Both the position numbers and the translations under genes were made by a program. The notes under the pieces are model-generated. The model did not search any database. It was not told the origin of the DNA and was given only the letters and a program-made list of their open reading frames with translations. From Pseudomonadota bacterium (GTDB lineage Bacteria; Pseudomonadota; Gammaproteobacteria; Burkholderiales; Burkholderiaceae_B), in the NCBI GenBank assembly GCA_023437255.1, contig JAEZGR010000114.1, forward strand, positions 1 through 5,304: a stretch of 5,304 nt of DNA, given 5' to 3'. This document shows positions 1 to 5,304 of this stretch, piece after piece. Position 1 is the stretch's first letter. Every line of letters starts with the position of its first letter.

Positions 1-24
1 GGCCTCGAAAGGCCGCCCCTCTTT
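1..24 (-). terminator. Hairpin at the left edge, probable part of the gcvTHP terminator
   Basis: On the minus strand GGCCT-TTCG-AGGCC (14-1) is a perfect 5-bp stem with a UUCG loop, 43 nt after the gcvP stop. The flanking AAAGAGGGGC (24-15) would extend the stem if the complementary GCCCCTCTTT lies just beyond the edge. In that case the structure would be followed by uridines on either strand, a bidirectional terminator. The other arm is outside the window, so this is a partial call. Confidence 0.45.
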
Positions 25-57
25 AACTACAGCGCAAGCAAAACCGGACCGTGAGGC

Positions 58-2937
58 TCAGGCCTCGACGGGATCGGTGTAAGCCTCCATGGGTGGGCAG
101 CTGCACACCAGGTTGCGATCACCCCAAGCGTTGTCGACCCGGGCCACCGGCGGCCAGTACTTGGCCGAACGCAGGCTGGCAAGAGGGTACGCAGCGGCTT
201 CACGGCTGTAGTCGTGGTGCCATTGATCCACCAGCAGCATCTGCGCCGTGTGCGGCGCATTACGCAGCACGTTGTCGTTCGCGTCTTTCTCGCCGCGTTC
301 CACAGCGGCAATCTCTTCGCGAATGGCGATCATGGCGTCACAGAAGCGATCGAGCTCCTCGAGGCTTTCGGACTCGGTGGGCTCAACCATCAGCGTGCCC
401 GGCACCGGGAAGCTCATGGTCGGGGCGTGGAAGCCGTAGTCGACCAGGCGCTTGGCGATGTCTTCGTTACTGATGCCGCAGGTGTCCTTGATGCCACGGA
501 TGTCGAGAATGCACTCGTGCGCCACGTAACCCTTGGGCCCCGCGTACAGCACGGGGTAGTGGTAGCGCAGGCGAGCGGCAATGTAGTTGGCGCTCAGGAT
601 TGCATTCTCGGACGCGGCCTTGAGCCCCTGCGGGCCCATCATGATCACGTACATGTACGAGATCGGCAGAATGCTGGCCGAACCGAACGGTGCCGCCGAC
701 ACGGGGCCCACGGGCGCGCCTTCGGGCAGGCGGCCGTCTGCACCCACCACGCCGGGCAGGTAAGGTGCCAGGTGCGAACGCACCGCTATCGGGCCGACGC
801 CCGGGCCGCCACCGCCGTGAGGAATGCAGAACGTCTTGTGCTGGTTGAGGTGCGAGACGTCGGAACCGAACTTGCCCGGCTTGGCGAGGCCGACCATGGC
901 GTTCATGTTGGCGCCATCGAGATAGACCTGACCACCGGCAGCATGCACACGCTCGCAGATGTCGGTGATCGCCAGCTCGAAAACACCGTGCGTCGACGGA
1001 TAGGTGATCATGAGCGCGGCCAGACGGTCGCCCACCTGATCGATGCGGCGTTGCAGGTCTGCGACGTCAACGTTGCCGTTCTCGTCGGAAGCCACAACCA
1101 CCACTTCCATGCCGGCCATCTGCGCCGAAGCCGGATTGGTACCGTGAGCGGAAGCGGGAATCAGGCAGATGTCGCGCTGATGCTCGCCGCGCGCCTGGTG
1201 ATAAGCGCGAATGGCCAGCAGACCCGCGTATTCGCCCTGGGCGCCGGAGTTCGGCTGCAGGCTGATCGCGTCGTATCCGGTGATCTGGCAGAGCGCCGCC
1301 GAAAGTTCCTGCACCAGCTGGGCATAGCCCTGTGCCTGTTCCGCCGGTGCGAAGGGGTGCACATTGGCGAACTCGGGCCAGGTGATCGGGATCATCTCGG
1401 CCGTGGCGTTCAGCTTCATCGTGCACGACCCCAGCGGGATCATGGTGCGGTCGAGCGCCAGATCCTTGTCGGACAGGCCGCGCAGGTAGCGCAACATGTC
1501 GGTCTCGGAACGGATACGCGAGAAGATCGGATGAGAAAGCACGGCAGTGCTGCGCAGCAGGCTCTGGGGCACACCCAGGCCGGCGTCAGCCTCGAGCTGG
1601 GCGGAATCGGCCTGTTTGCCTGCGCCGCGCGCAAACACATTGACGAGCGCGCGCACATCTTCAAGCACTACGGTCTCGTCGAGTGACACCGCCACCGTGG
1701 CGTCATCGACAACCCGCAGGTTGATGCGGGCCTCGCGGGCCGCCGCCAGAATGGCCTGCGTGTGTTCGCCGGTTTCGATGCACAGCGTATCGAAGTACGT
1801 GGCGTTGCGCACCTTGAGACCCAGACCACCCAGCGCCGCATTCAGGCGGGCGGTATGCGCGGCCACGCGACGGGCGATGCGTTCAAGGCCCTGCGGCCCG
1901 TGCCACACGGCGTACATGGCGGCCATGACCGCCAGCAGCACCTGTGCAGTACAGATGTTCGACGTGGCCTTTTCGCGGCGGATATGCTGTTCACGGGTCT
2001 GCAGCGCCAGGCGCAGCGCGGGCGCGCCCTGGGCGTCGCGCGAAACACCGACCAGTCGGCCGGGCATGTTGCGCTTGTAGGCGTCGCGACAGGCCATGAA
2101 ACCGGCGTGCGGGCCACCGAAACCGAGCGGCACGCCAAAGCGCTGTGCGCTTCCGACCGCAATGTCGGCGCCCCACTCACCCGGCGGTGTCAGCAGCGCC
2201 AGTGCGAGCAGGTCGGTGGCCACGGCCACCAGTGCGCCCTGCGCGTGTGCAGCCTCGACAAGCGAGCGATAGTCTTGCACGGAGCCCAGGGTCTGCGGAT
2301 ACTGCAGCAGCACGCCAAAGCAATCGGGCAGGCCTTCGGCCTCGTCGCCAATGACCAGTTCGATGCCCATGGGCTCGGCACGCGTGCGCAGGACCTCGAG
2401 GGTCTGCGGATGGCAGTGCTGCGAGGCAAAGAACACATTCGACTTGGAGCGTGAACCACGGCGCGCGAGCGTCATGGCTTCGGCGGCAGCGGTGCCCTCG
2501 TCGAGGAGCGAGGCGTTGGCAATATCCAGGCCCGTGAGGTCGGCGACCATGGTCTGGAAGTTCAACAGCGCCTCGAGGCGGCCCTGCGAGATCTCGGGCT
2601 GGTAAGGCGTATACGCGGTGTACCAGGCGGGATTCTCGAGAATATTGCGCAGGATGACGTTGGGAACGTGGGTGCCGTAGTAACCCTGACCGATATAGCT
2701 GCGGAAGGTGTCGTTACGCTCTGCGATCGCCTTGATGCGGGCGATCGCAGCGGCCTCGGAGAACGGGCCGGGCACGTCGAGCGGTGTTTCGTCGAGGATG
2801 CTGGTCGGCACGATGTCGTGGATCAGCGCATTCAGCGAATCGGCGCCGATGACCTGGAGCATGCGTGCCTGGTCTTCCTGGGAGGGGCCGATATGGCGCC
2901 CCTGGAATTCGTTGTGGGGGTCGAGATCGGAACGCAT
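58..2937 (-). CDS. gcvP: Glycine dehydrogenase (decarboxylating), P protein of the glycine cleavage system
   Basis: This PLP enzyme decarboxylates glycine and transfers the remaining aminomethyl group to the lipoyl arm of the H protein, releasing CO2; it acts in the cytoplasm. The 959-aa product is full length for the single-chain proteobacterial form (about 957 aa in E. coli). The N-terminal half (about residues 15-440) contains GYYGTHVP and the segment [18 protein letters not shown] near 111-128. The C-terminal half contains [10 protein letters not shown] (501-510), [10 protein letters not shown] (596-605) and the PLP-binding motif [14 protein letters not shown], in which Lys701 should be the Schiff-base lysine. 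The start is an ATG two bases after the gcvH stop (TGA-AA-ATG). No strong Shine-Dalgarno is seen; a GAGG lies about 13 nt upstream inside gcvH, so translational coupling to gcvH is likely. It is the last gene of the operon and ends in TGA. No frameshift or missing motif was seen. Confidence 0.98.
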   Translation of the reverse strand: MRSDLDPHNEFQGRHIGPSQEDQARMLQVIGADSLNALIHDIVPTSILDETPLDVPGPFSEAAAIARIKAIAERNDTFRSYIGQGYYGTHVPNVILRNILENPAWYTAYTPYQPEISQGRLEALLNFQTMVADLTGLDIANASLLDEGTAAAEAMTLARRGSRSKSNVFFASQHCHPQTLEVLRTRAEPMGIELVIGDEAEGLPDCFGVLLQYPQTLGSVQDYRSLVEAAHAQGALVAVATDLLALALLTPPGEWGADIAVGSAQRFGVPLGFGGPHAGFMACRDAYKRNMPGRLVGVSRDAQGAPALRLALQTREQHIRREKATSNICTAQVLLAVMAAMYAVWHGPQGLERIARRVAAHTARLNAALGGLGLKVRNATYFDTLCIETGEHTQAILAAAREARINLRVVDDATVAVSLDETVVLEDVRALVNVFARGAGKQADSAQLEADAGLGVPQSLLRSTAVLSHPIFSRIRSETDMLRYLRGLSDKDLALDRTMIPLGSCTMKLNATAEMIPITWPEFANVHPFAPAEQAQGYAQLVQELSAALCQITGYDAISLQPNSGAQGEYAGLLAIRAYHQARGEHQRDICLIPASAHGTNPASAQMAGMEVVVVASDENGNVDVADLQRRIDQVGDRLAALMITYPSTHGVFELAITDICERVHAAGGQVYLDGANMNAMVGLAKPGKFGSDVSHLNQHKTFCIPHGGGGPGVGPIAVRSHLAPYLPGVVGADGRLPEGAPVGPVSAAPFGSASILPISYMYVIMMGPQGLKAASENAILSANYIAARLRYHYPVLYAGPKGYVAHECILDIRGIKDTCGISNEDIAKRLVDYGFHAPTMSFPVPGTLMVEPTESESLEELDRFCDAMIAIREEIAAVERGEKDANDNVLRNAPHTAQMLLVDQWHHDYSREAAAYPLASLRSAKYWPPVARVDNAWGDRNLVCSCPPMEAYTDPVEA

Positions 2938-2939
2938 TT

Positions 2940-3311
2940 TCAGAGCGAAGCCTCGTAGCCGGCGGCGTCGAGAAGGTTGTCGAGGTCAGCCACGTTATCG
3001 GGCTTCATCTTGAAGATCCACGTATCGTGTGCGGCCTGGTTGATGAGATCGGGCTGGTCGTTCAACGCTTCGTTGAATTCGATCACTTCGCCGGCGACGG
3101 GTGCATAGATGTCGGAAGCCGCTTTCACGGATTCGACCACACCGGCCATATCGCCAGCCTGGAGCTTGGCGCCAACGTTCACGTCGCCCACGAACACCAG
3201 GTCGCCGAGCTGTTCTTGCGCGTTCTCGGTGATACCCACCACCACGACGTCGCCTTCGAGACGTGCCCACTCGTGAGACGCCGCATATTTACGATCGGTA
3301 GGAAGACTCAT
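2940..3311 (-). CDS. gcvH: Glycine cleavage system H protein (lipoyl carrier)
   Basis: This small lipoylated carrier shuttles the aminomethyl intermediate from GcvP to GcvT and is then reoxidised by the L protein. The 123-aa product, starting [15 protein letters not shown], matches the family length (about 125-130 aa). The lipoylation site is Lys63 in the motif [12 protein letters not shown], followed by [17 protein letters not shown], the usual second half of the lipoyl hammerhead fold. The frame stays open upstream into gcvT, but the ATG at 3311 is chosen because homology begins there and because AAGGGG sits 6 nt before it. There is a 40-nt, rather AT-rich gap after gcvT and a 2-nt gap before gcvP. 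It needs lipoyl attachment enzymes encoded elsewhere. Nothing is unusual in the sequence. Confidence 0.98.
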   Translation of the reverse strand: MSLPTDRKYAASHEWARLEGDVVVVGITENAQEQLGDLVFVGDVNVGAKLQAGDMAGVVESVKAASDIYAPVAGEVIEFNEALNDQPDLINQAAHDTWIFKMKPDNVADLDNLLDAAGYEASL

Positions 3312-3317
3312 GTCACA

Positions 3318-3323
3318 CCCCTT
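3318..3323 (-). promoter_or_regulatory. Ribosome binding site of gcvH
   Basis: AAGGGG on the minus strand, 6 nt before the ATG at 3311. It decides the gcvH start: the same reading frame extends more than 40 codons upstream into gcvT, and the first upstream ATG has no support from homology. Confidence 0.7.
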
Positions 3324-3351
3324 GAGGAAATTGAATAACTGTTGAAAGGTT

Positions 3352-4443
3352 TCAGACCAGGACCTTGCCCTGGCGCACGAACGGCATGGCGACGACATCG
3401 GCCGCCACCCACTTGCCACGAATCTCGACTTCAGCCTGTTCACCGGGCTGCGTGCCGGCAGGCACGCGGGCCATGGCGATGGAGACGCCCATGGTGGGCG
3501 ACATCGTGCCGCTGGTGATGAAGCCTTCGCCCTGACTGGTGCGCACCTTCATGGGATCGCGCATGACGCCGCGCTCGCGCAGACGCAGGCCAACCATGAC
3601 CTGCTGCGGCGTCACGCCCTCGATGGCGTCGCGGCCGATGAAGCGACGCTCGGCGTCTTTGAAGGAAACGGTCCAGGCCAGGCCTGCGATGAGCGGATCG
3701 ACGTCCTGATTCATTTCGTGGCCGTACAGATTCATGCCGGCTTCGAGGCGCAGAGTGTCGCGGGCGCCCAATCCGCAGGGTCGCACACCGGCCGCAAGCA
3801 GGTCGTTCCAGAGCGATTCCACATCGGTCGCCGGCACGACCACCTCGAAACCGTCTTCACCCGTATAACCGGTACGAGCGACCATGACCTCGCCCAGCAC
3901 GGCGGCGGAAAACGGCTTGAGCGGCTCGGAGGCTTCGCGCCACTCGGGGCGAACCTGCCAGAGCCGCTCACGGGCTTGCGGCCCCTGTACGGCCAGCATG
4001 GCCAGATCGCGGCGCGCATTCACGGTGATGTTGGCGTTCTCGCGGCGGGCGACTTCCTGGATCCATTCGAGGTCGGTGTCGGCCGTGCCGGCATTCACGA
4101 CCAGGCGCCAGGATTCGGGGCTGAAGAAGTAGACGATGAGGTCGTCGATGACGCCGCCACGCTCATTCAGCATGCACGAATAAATGGCCTTGCCCGGCTC
4201 GGAGAGCTTGTTGACGTCGTTGGCGAGCAGCCTGCGCAGGAATGCCTTGGAATCGGGGCCCTGGATATCGACATTGAGCATGTGCGAAACGTCGAACATG
4301 CCGGCAGCGCTGCGCACGGCGTGATGCTCTTCGATCTGGGAGCCATAGGCGACGGGCATGTTCCACCCGCCGAAATCAACCATGCGCGCGCCTGCGGCGA
4401 CATGAGCGTTGAAAAGCGGGGTTTGTTTCAGTGCTGCGGTCAT
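3352..4443 (-). CDS. gcvT: Glycine cleavage system T protein (aminomethyltransferase)
   Basis: GcvT releases ammonia from the aminomethyl group on lipoyl-GcvH and transfers the one-carbon unit to tetrahydrofolate, giving 5,10-methylenetetrahydrofolate. The 363-aa product agrees with the family (364 aa in E. coli). The N-terminus reads [20 protein letters not shown] (residues 8-27), then [12 protein letters not shown] and [17 protein letters not shown] at 95-102 holds the conserved acidic residue taken as catalytic in this family (Asp100 or Asp101). [10 protein letters not shown] at 191-200 and [21 protein letters not shown] at about 224-244 are further family motifs. The C-terminal domain holds [15 protein letters not shown]. 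The start is the ATG at 4443, preceded by GGAG at 9 nt; the open frame runs on upstream through the riboswitch, but that extension is non-coding RNA. It is the first gene of the operon and should be the direct target of the riboswitch. Confidence 0.98.
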   Translation of the reverse strand: MTAALKQTPLFNAHVAAGARMVDFGGWNMPVAYGSQIEEHHAVRSAAGMFDVSHMLNVDIQGPDSKAFLRRLLANDVNKLSEPGKAIYSCMLNERGGVIDDLIVYFFSPESWRLVVNAGTADTDLEWIQEVARRENANITVNARRDLAMLAVQGPQARERLWQVRPEWREASEPLKPFSAAVLGEVMVARTGYTGEDGFEVVVPATDVESLWNDLLAAGVRPCGLGARDTLRLEAGMNLYGHEMNQDVDPLIAGLAWTVSFKDAERRFIGRDAIEGVTPQQVMVGLRLRERGVMRDPMKVRTSQGEGFITSGTMSPTMGVSIAMARVPAGTQPGEQAEVEIRGKWVAADVVAMPFVRQGKVLV

Positions 4444-4452
4444 GGACGAAGA

Positions 4453-4458
4453 CTCCGG
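4453..4458 (-). promoter_or_regulatory. Ribosome binding site of gcvT
   Basis: CCGGAG on the minus strand; its GGAG core ends 9 nt before the gcvT ATG at 4443. It fixes the gcvT start and is the element that a translational riboswitch would have to expose or hide. The nearby GCCCTT (4466-4461) can pair with the end of aptamer II, which may affect access to this site. Confidence 0.65.
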
Positions 4459-4481
4459 ATAAGGGCAAATATCGAAAGTGC

Positions 4482-4522
4482 AGACGACCCGGCCTGGGGA
4501 TACCCCCTGAACCGAGCCGCCC
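4482..4522 (-). promoter_or_regulatory. GC-rich hairpin after glycine aptamer II, possible expression platform
   Basis: On the minus strand, bases 4522-4512 (GGGCGGCTCGG) pair with 4492-4482 (CCGGGTCGTCT) over about 11 consecutive positions, four of them G-U. A small inner GGGG/CCCC stem (4507-4504 with 4499-4496) lies above an internal loop. The 5' arm directly follows the P1 closing strand of aptamer II (4527-4521) and overlaps its end by about two bases, so it could compete with or stack on P1. No uridine run follows; downstream is CACTTTCGATATTTG. It is therefore not a convincing intrinsic terminator. A role in control is inferred from position only. Confidence 0.45.
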
Positions 4523-4620
4523 TTCTGTCCTTTTGCCTGAGAGTTGACCCGCCACACGGGGGTGTTCACCTTCGGCGCCCGCTGCGCCGGCCTTCGAGCC
4601 GGCGGCGAGTCTCTCCAGAG
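4521..4620 (-). promoter_or_regulatory. Glycine riboswitch aptamer II
   Basis: It opens with CTCTGGAGAG (4620-4611) and closes with ACTCTCAGGCAAAAGGACAG, a near-perfect match to the class consensus. P1 is short, TCTG with CAGA. The P2 arm is enlarged by a perfect 7-bp hairpin, CGCCGGC / GCCGGCG (4604-4598 with 4591-4585) with a 6-nt loop. CGCCGAAGG follows, then a P3 arm with CCCG/CGGG. Its 3' P1 strand continues straight into the GC-rich hairpin before gcvT, so ligand-stabilised P1 could be transmitted downstream. Confidence 0.92.
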
Positions 4621-4627
4621 CGCCGCC

Positions 4628-4644
4628 TTGCCCTGAAAGGGCAA
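4628..4644 (-). repeat. Hairpin in the linker between the two glycine aptamers
   Basis: A perfect inverted repeat, TTGCCCT-TTC-AGGGCAA on the minus strand, with 7 bp and a 3-nt loop (or 6 bp with 5 nt). It takes up most of the linker. Its 3' arm shares GCAA (4631-4628) with the segment that pairs with the leader, so both pairings cannot form fully at once. It is followed by GGCGGCG and not by uridines, so it is not a terminator. Confidence 0.6.
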
Positions 4645-4645
4645 T

Positions 4646-4732
4646 GCAGGAGTGGTACGGGATACCTGAGCGATTATGGGCGTTTGCGCCTTCGGTGGCC
4701 GCCGCTGGGGGCGACACTCTCCCACTCTCTGC
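4646..4732 (-). promoter_or_regulatory. Glycine riboswitch aptamer I
   Basis: P1 is formed by GCAG..AGTGG (4732-4722) and CCACT..CTGC (4655-4646). GAGAG follows at 4721-4717. P2 is GTCGCC with GGCGGC around a 6-nt loop. The conserved CACCGAAGG leads into P3, GGCG-CAAA-CGCC. GCTCAGG is the 3' conserved box. After it the sequence reads TATCCCGTACC and lacks the AAAGGACAG seen in aptamer II, so this junction is a variant form. Confidence 0.9.
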
Positions 4733-4749
4733 AATGACAGCAAGGCAAG

Positions 4750-4778
4750 AGAATAACCGATAGCCGCAACGGCGTACA
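4750..4778 (-). promoter_or_regulatory. Weak candidate promoter for gcvTHP
   Basis: A start site is needed between the flavoprotein stop (4789) and the leader helix (4746), or within the flavoprotein gene. The best -10 candidate on the minus strand is TATTCT (4755-4750), four of six bases like TATAAT. At 17 nt upstream there is only TGTACG, a poor -35. A start about 7 nt downstream would fall within the leader GCCTTGC and leave part of it out of the transcript. This is a guess from position and one hexamer; an activator-dependent promoter or read-through from upstream are alternatives. Confidence 0.2.
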
Positions 4779-4784
4779 GCGGCT
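4762..4784 (-). terminator. Hairpin just after the flavoprotein gene, possible weak terminator
   Basis: AGCCGC and GCGGCT (6 bp, perfect) enclose an 11-nt loop, starting 4 nt after the TAG stop of the flavoprotein gene. The downstream sequence is TATCGGTTATTCTCTT, pyrimidine-rich but without a proper uridine run. It may end the upstream transcript inefficiently. It overlaps the only space available for the gcv promoter. Confidence 0.3.
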
Positions 4785-4788
4785 CGCG

Positions 4789-5304
4789 CTACGCCTGCAA
4801 CGCGTTCCCGCAGACCACTGCCGAGGACCACGCCCACTGAAAGTTGTAGCCGCCCAACCAGCCCGTGACGTCGACCGCTTCGCCCACAAAATACAGACCC
4901 GGAACATTGCGCGCCTGCATGCTGCGCTGATCGAGGTCGTCGGTATCGACACCGCCGCGCATCACCTCAGCCTTGCGGTAGCCCGCCGTGCCGCTCGGCG
5001 TCAGTCGCCAGTGATGGATGCGTTCTGCGAGCGCCTTCAAGCGCTTGTCCGGCACGTCTGCCAGCCGTTGTGTGCCGAGCTCGCCCTCTTCCGCCGCCAG
5101 CCAGCGTTCCGCGAGCCGGCGGGGCCACAGGCCCGCCAGCACGGTGGCGAGTTGTTGACGATTGCCGGGCTTCGACCCGAGCAGGGCCGCGCCCAGATCG
5201 CTGCCGCTGGCCAGATCGATCTCGATCGGTTCGCCGGGGTTCCAGAAGGTCGAAATCTGCAAAATGGCGGGGCCTGACAGGCCGCGGTGCGTGAACAGCA
5301 GGTC
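4789..5304 (-). CDS. HI0933/YhiN-family NAD(P)/FAD-dependent flavoprotein, C-terminal part
   Basis: The gene enters from the right edge; 171 codons and a TAG stop are present. Full members have about 400 residues, so the N-terminal FAD dinucleotide-binding (GxGxxG) part lies outside. The fragment opens with DLLFTHRGLSGPAILQIS, the typical family segment after the central domain, and ends with PGLYFVGEAVDVTGWLGGYN and then FQWAWSSAVVCGNAL (about residues 135-168), the hallmark C-terminal FAD-contacting motif. KAEVMRGGV lies shortly before it. The frame runs to the edge with no stop, so the internal TTG at 5262 is not the start. The family is widely conserved but its cellular role is mostly unsettled; one branch (BaiN) has been linked to bile acid metabolism, which should not be carried over to this protein. 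It shares strand with gcvT but is separated by 345 nt and is probably a separate unit. Confidence 0.93.
   Translation of the reverse strand, partial: DLLFTHRGLSGPAILQISTFWNPGEPIEIDLASGSDLGAALLGSKPGNRQQLATVLAGLWPRRLAERWLAAEEGELGTQRLADVPDKRLKALAERIHHWRLTPSGTAGYRKAEVMRGGVDTDDLDQRSMQARNVPGLYFVGEAVDVTGWLGGYNFQWAWSSAVVCGNALQA

Larger units (their letters stand above)
4521..4748 (-). promoter_or_regulatory. Tandem glycine riboswitch in the gcvT leader
   Basis: Two glycine aptamers lie one after the other upstream of gcvT, the classic place for this RNA (Rfam family RF00504). Each has the conserved GAGAG, CCGAAGG and CUCAGG boxes in order: aptamer I at about 4732-4646 and aptamer II at 4620-4521. 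A leader (4748-4733) precedes aptamer I and a linker of about 25 nt (4645-4621) joins the two. The leader GCCTTGC (4746-4740) is perfectly complementary to GCAAGGC in the linker (4631-4625), consistent with the P0 leader-linker helix known from tandem glycine riboswitches. Known members usually switch on glycine cleavage genes when glycine binds; that the same holds here is inferred. There is no clear terminator before gcvT, so control at the level of translation is more likely. Confidence 0.95.

Noticed and set aside
214..1686. A 490-codon open frame on the plus strand, opposite gcvP
   Set aside because: It lies wholly antisense to a clearly conserved gcvP, has no recognisable motif, and long antisense frames are expected in GC-rich genes with strong third-position bias.
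3312..3443. A longer gcvH start giving 167 residues
   Set aside because: The extension overlaps the end of gcvT in another frame and does not resemble GcvH, whereas the ATG at 3311 has AAGGGG at 6 nt and matches the family N-terminus.
4482..4522. Intrinsic terminator in front of gcvT
   Set aside because: The stem is good but no uridine run follows it, so it is kept only as a possible expression platform.
3718..4737. A 339-codon open frame on the plus strand, opposite gcvT and the riboswitch
   Set aside because: It is antisense to gcvT, continues through the structured riboswitch, and its translation shows no family motif.
4444..4743. A longer gcvT start giving 463 residues
   Set aside because: The extra 100 codons translate the glycine riboswitch; homology to GcvT begins at the ATG at 4443, which has its own ribosome binding site.
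4789..5262. A complete 157-residue protein starting at the TTG at 5262
   Set aside because: The frame is open to the window edge and the upstream codons encode the conserved DLLFTHRGLSGPAI of the family, so this is the tail of a longer gene.
1..5304. CRISPR array, insertion sequence, tRNA or phage-related structure
   Set aside because: No regularly spaced repeats, transposase-like protein, terminal inverted repeats or tRNA-like cloverleaf was seen on either strand; apart from the riboswitch region the window is filled by conserved genes.

Overview
The window carries a glycine cleavage operon, gcvT-gcvH-gcvP, transcribed on the minus strand (right to left). A tandem glycine riboswitch precedes it, and the 3' end of an unrelated HI0933/YhiN-family flavoprotein gene lies at the right edge, also on the minus strand. 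Base composition is GC-rich, the third codon position is strongly G/C, and the protein sequences look proteobacterial. I infer a betaproteobacterium of the order Burkholderiales, possibly Alcaligenaceae-like. This rests on the general look of the proteins and not on a search.

Layout in transcription order: (1) 5304-4789, C-terminal 171 residues of the flavoprotein; (2) 4788-4444, a 345-nt non-coding stretch holding a hairpin just after the flavoprotein stop, a weak promoter candidate, a leader, glycine aptamer I, a linker, glycine aptamer II, a GC-rich hairpin as possible expression platform, and the gcvT ribosome binding site; (3) 4443-3352 gcvT, 363 aa; (4) a 40-nt gap; (5) 3311-2940 gcvH, 123 aa; (6) a 2-nt gap; (7) 2937-58 gcvP, 959 aa; (8) 57 nt of trailer ending in a hairpin cut by the left edge, probably part of the operon terminator.

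The three proteins are the P, H and T components of the glycine cleavage system. GcvP decarboxylates glycine and loads the aminomethyl group on the lipoyl arm of GcvH. GcvT passes the one-carbon unit to tetrahydrofolate, releasing ammonia. The fourth component, the L protein (dihydrolipoamide dehydrogenase), is not in the window. The riboswitch is expected to turn the operon on when glycine is abundant, as is known for this RNA class.

I see no undescribed system. The coding part is ordinary. The parts worth a second look are in the riboswitch: competing pairings between leader, linker and the region before the gcvT ribosome binding site, and an expression platform with no intrinsic terminator.
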